Below, in pieces: positions 46,829 through 48,411 of a DNA stretch of 48,411 nt (the first letter of the stretch is position 1; each line of letters begins with the position of its first letter). The translations under genes were made by a program, and so were the position numbers. The stretch lies in NCBI GenBank assembly GCA_012974305.1, contig JAAXQN010000022.1, forward strand, positions 1 through 48,411. The letters run 5' to 3'. The notes under the pieces were generated by a model. That model saw nothing but the letters and a program-made list of their open reading frames with translations. It searched no databases and was not told where the DNA came from. The stretch is from Candidatus Methylomirabilis sp. GTDB taxonomy: Bacteria; Methylomirabilota; Methylomirabilia; Methylomirabilales; CSP1-5.

Positions 46829-47746
46829 ATGCGTGTCGTGTCTTTGTTGCCCAGTGCGACAGAGATTGTATATCTGTTGGGGGTGGGAGATCAGCTCACG
46901 GGGGTGAGCCATGAGTGCGACTTCCCTGTCGCTGCCCTCGACAAGCGAAAGATCATCAGACCTGCTTTTGAAGGTTTTGGGCTCAGTAGCCAAGAGATCG
47001 ATGGACGTGTCCGGGATGCGCTGGAGCGGGGAGAAAGGATCTATCGAATCGATTTTGAGGCGCTACAAGCGGCTGATCCTGACCTTATCCTGACCCAGGA
47101 GCTTTGCGACGTCTGTGCCGCCCCCTACCAAGATGTGCTGGAGGCGGTAACGAAACTTTCGCGGAAACCGGAGGTCCTTTCGCTGGATCCTAAGTCTCTC
47201 GGAGATGTGCTCAAAGATGTCGAACGGGTAGGGGAGGCCACCGGGCGCCTCAGGGAGGCGGAGGACGTTGTCAGGTCATTACAGAAAAGAGTCGAAACTG
47301 TTGTGACCCGGACTGCGAAGACAACCCCTCGGCCCACAGTCGTGTGCCTGGAGTGGCTAGACCCGCTGATGGCCTCTGGACACTGGATCCCCGAGATGGT
47401 AGACCTGGCCGGGGGGAAGGAGCCGCTGGGAAATCTGGGCACTCCTGCCCGACGAATTGCGTGGGAACACGTCCTCGCCTCTGTCCCCGAGATCCTCGTC
47501 CTCATGCCTTGCGGGTTTGCTGTGGATCGGGTCCTTGAGGAGATCCATCTCCTCACGAGGCTTCCAGGCTGGGACGGTCTGCCGGCCGTTCAGAAGGGAA
47601 GGGTGATTGCCGTGGACGGCCATGCTTATTACAGCCGATCGGGACCACGTCTGGTGGATGGTCTAGAGATCCTGGCTCATCTTGTGCATCCGGAACTCTT
47701 CCCGGGCCCGGTTCCGGAGGAGATTGCGAAAGTCGTTGATCACTGA
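46829..47746 (+). CDS. BtuF-like cobalamin-binding protein lacking an obvious signal peptide
   Basis: MRVVSLLPSATEIVYLLGVGDQLTGVSHECDFP; DPDLILTQELCDVCA; LEWLDPLMASGHWIPEMVDLAGG. Confidence 0.88.
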   Translation: MRVVSLLPSATEIVYLLGVGDQLTGVSHECDFPVAALDKRKIIRPAFEGFGLSSQEIDGRVRDALERGERIYRIDFEALQAADPDLILTQELCDVCAAPYQDVLEAVTKLSRKPEVLSLDPKSLGDVLKDVERVGEATGRLREAEDVVRSLQKRVETVVTRTAKTTPRPTVVCLEWLDPLMASGHWIPEMVDLAGGKEPLGNLGTPARRIAWEHVLASVPEILVLMPCGFAVDRVLEEIHLLTRLPGWDGLPAVQKGRVIAVDGHAYYSRSGPRLVDGLEILAHLVHPELFPGPVPEEIAKVVDH

Positions 47747-47803
47747 CTGTCACCCCCAGGTGCGGACATCGCAGATTGATATGGTCGAGAATGAGATCCG
47801 ACA

Positions 47804-48411
47804 ATGCCTAAGGATAAATTAAAGCAGATCGAGGGGGCGGCAAAGACGTGGGAGGAGGAGACACTCCATCCCGCGTTGGAGAAGTCACCCGAGCGAGCGC
47901 AGGAGTTCAACACGGTCTCTGGACATCCTGTGCGAAGGCTTTACACGCCTTGCGATCTCCGCGATTTCGACTATGTCCAGGATCTCGGTTTCTCGGGCCT
48001 GTATCCGTTCACCCGCGGCGTCTATCCCACGATGTATCGCGGCAGGGTCTGGACGATGCGGATGTTCGCTGGCTATGGCACCGCCGAGGAGACGAATCAA
48101 CGATTCAAGTATCTCTTGGAACAGGCACAGACAGGTCTGTCGGTGGCCTTTGATCTGCCGACGCTGATGGGGTATGACTCCGACCATCCGATGTCACGAG
48201 GAGAGGTGGGGAAGTGCGGGGTGGCGATTGACTCGCTGGCAGACATGGAGACGCTCTTCGAGGGCATTCCTCTGGGAGACGTGACCACCTCGATGACCAT
48301 CAACTCGCCTGCAGCGATTCTCTGGGCAATGTATATCGCTGTCTGCGAGAAACAGGGTGTACCTTATGACCGTATCGGTGGAACGACCCAGAATGATATT
48401 CTCAAAGAATT
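47804..48411 (+). CDS. Methylmalonyl-CoA mutase large subunit, N-terminal part (truncated by window end)
   Basis: Continuous frame to window end: [63 protein letters not shown]...[20 protein letters not shown]; missing from the ORF track because it lacks a stop. Confidence 0.95.
   Translation, partial: MPKDKLKQIEGAAKTWEEETLHPALEKSPERAQEFNTVSGHPVRRLYTPCDLRDFDYVQDLGFSGLYPFTRGVYPTMYRGRVWTMRMFAGYGTAEETNQRFKYLLEQAQTGLSVAFDLPTLMGYDSDHPMSRGEVGKCGVAIDSLADMETLFEGIPLGDVTTSMTINSPAAILWAMYIAVCEKQGVPYDRIGGTTQNDILKE

Overview
The window is a densely coded, high-GC bacterial chromosomal segment of about 48.4 kb. There is no CRISPR array and no intact transposase. From left to right it contains: (i) a housekeeping block with two M48 proteases, DUF169, a phosphoesterase, a TIM-barrel isomerase, NfeD-like, LOG-family, nucleoside hydrolase, ribokinase and an RsmB-type methyltransferase; (ii) an MscS channel next to a GluR0-like ligand-gated K+ channel, followed by a tRNA-Arg 3' remnant and an unusual prepilin; (iii) metX-like, selD and purE/D/H/N genes on the minus strand, where selD has an in-frame UGA at the catalytic Cys/Sec position; (iv) a roughly 16 kb sulfur-assimilation island; (v) an EtfBA/HdrD-like/B12-binding/methylmalonyl-CoA mutase segment. 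The island encodes an Rrf2 regulator, two cysteine-synthase paralogs, a ubiquitin-like (Ubl)/E1 fusion, a second Ubl, a JAMM (Mec-type) peptidase, three rhodaneses, TauE, sulfite reductase, HemD, CysH, Sat, CobA, two NIL-domain proteins, a SAM-I riboswitch, a ThrC-like enzyme and a third Ubl. The most exciting observation is that all three Ubl sulfur carriers have a masked diglycine (GG fused to E1, GG+GHFGAQG, GG+R) in a cluster that encodes a JAMM peptidase. In addition, a SAM-I riboswitch with terminator controls a NIL / ThrC-like / Ubl operon, which suggests a protein-thiocarboxylate route to homocysteine. All calls come from reading the sequence; no database search was run.
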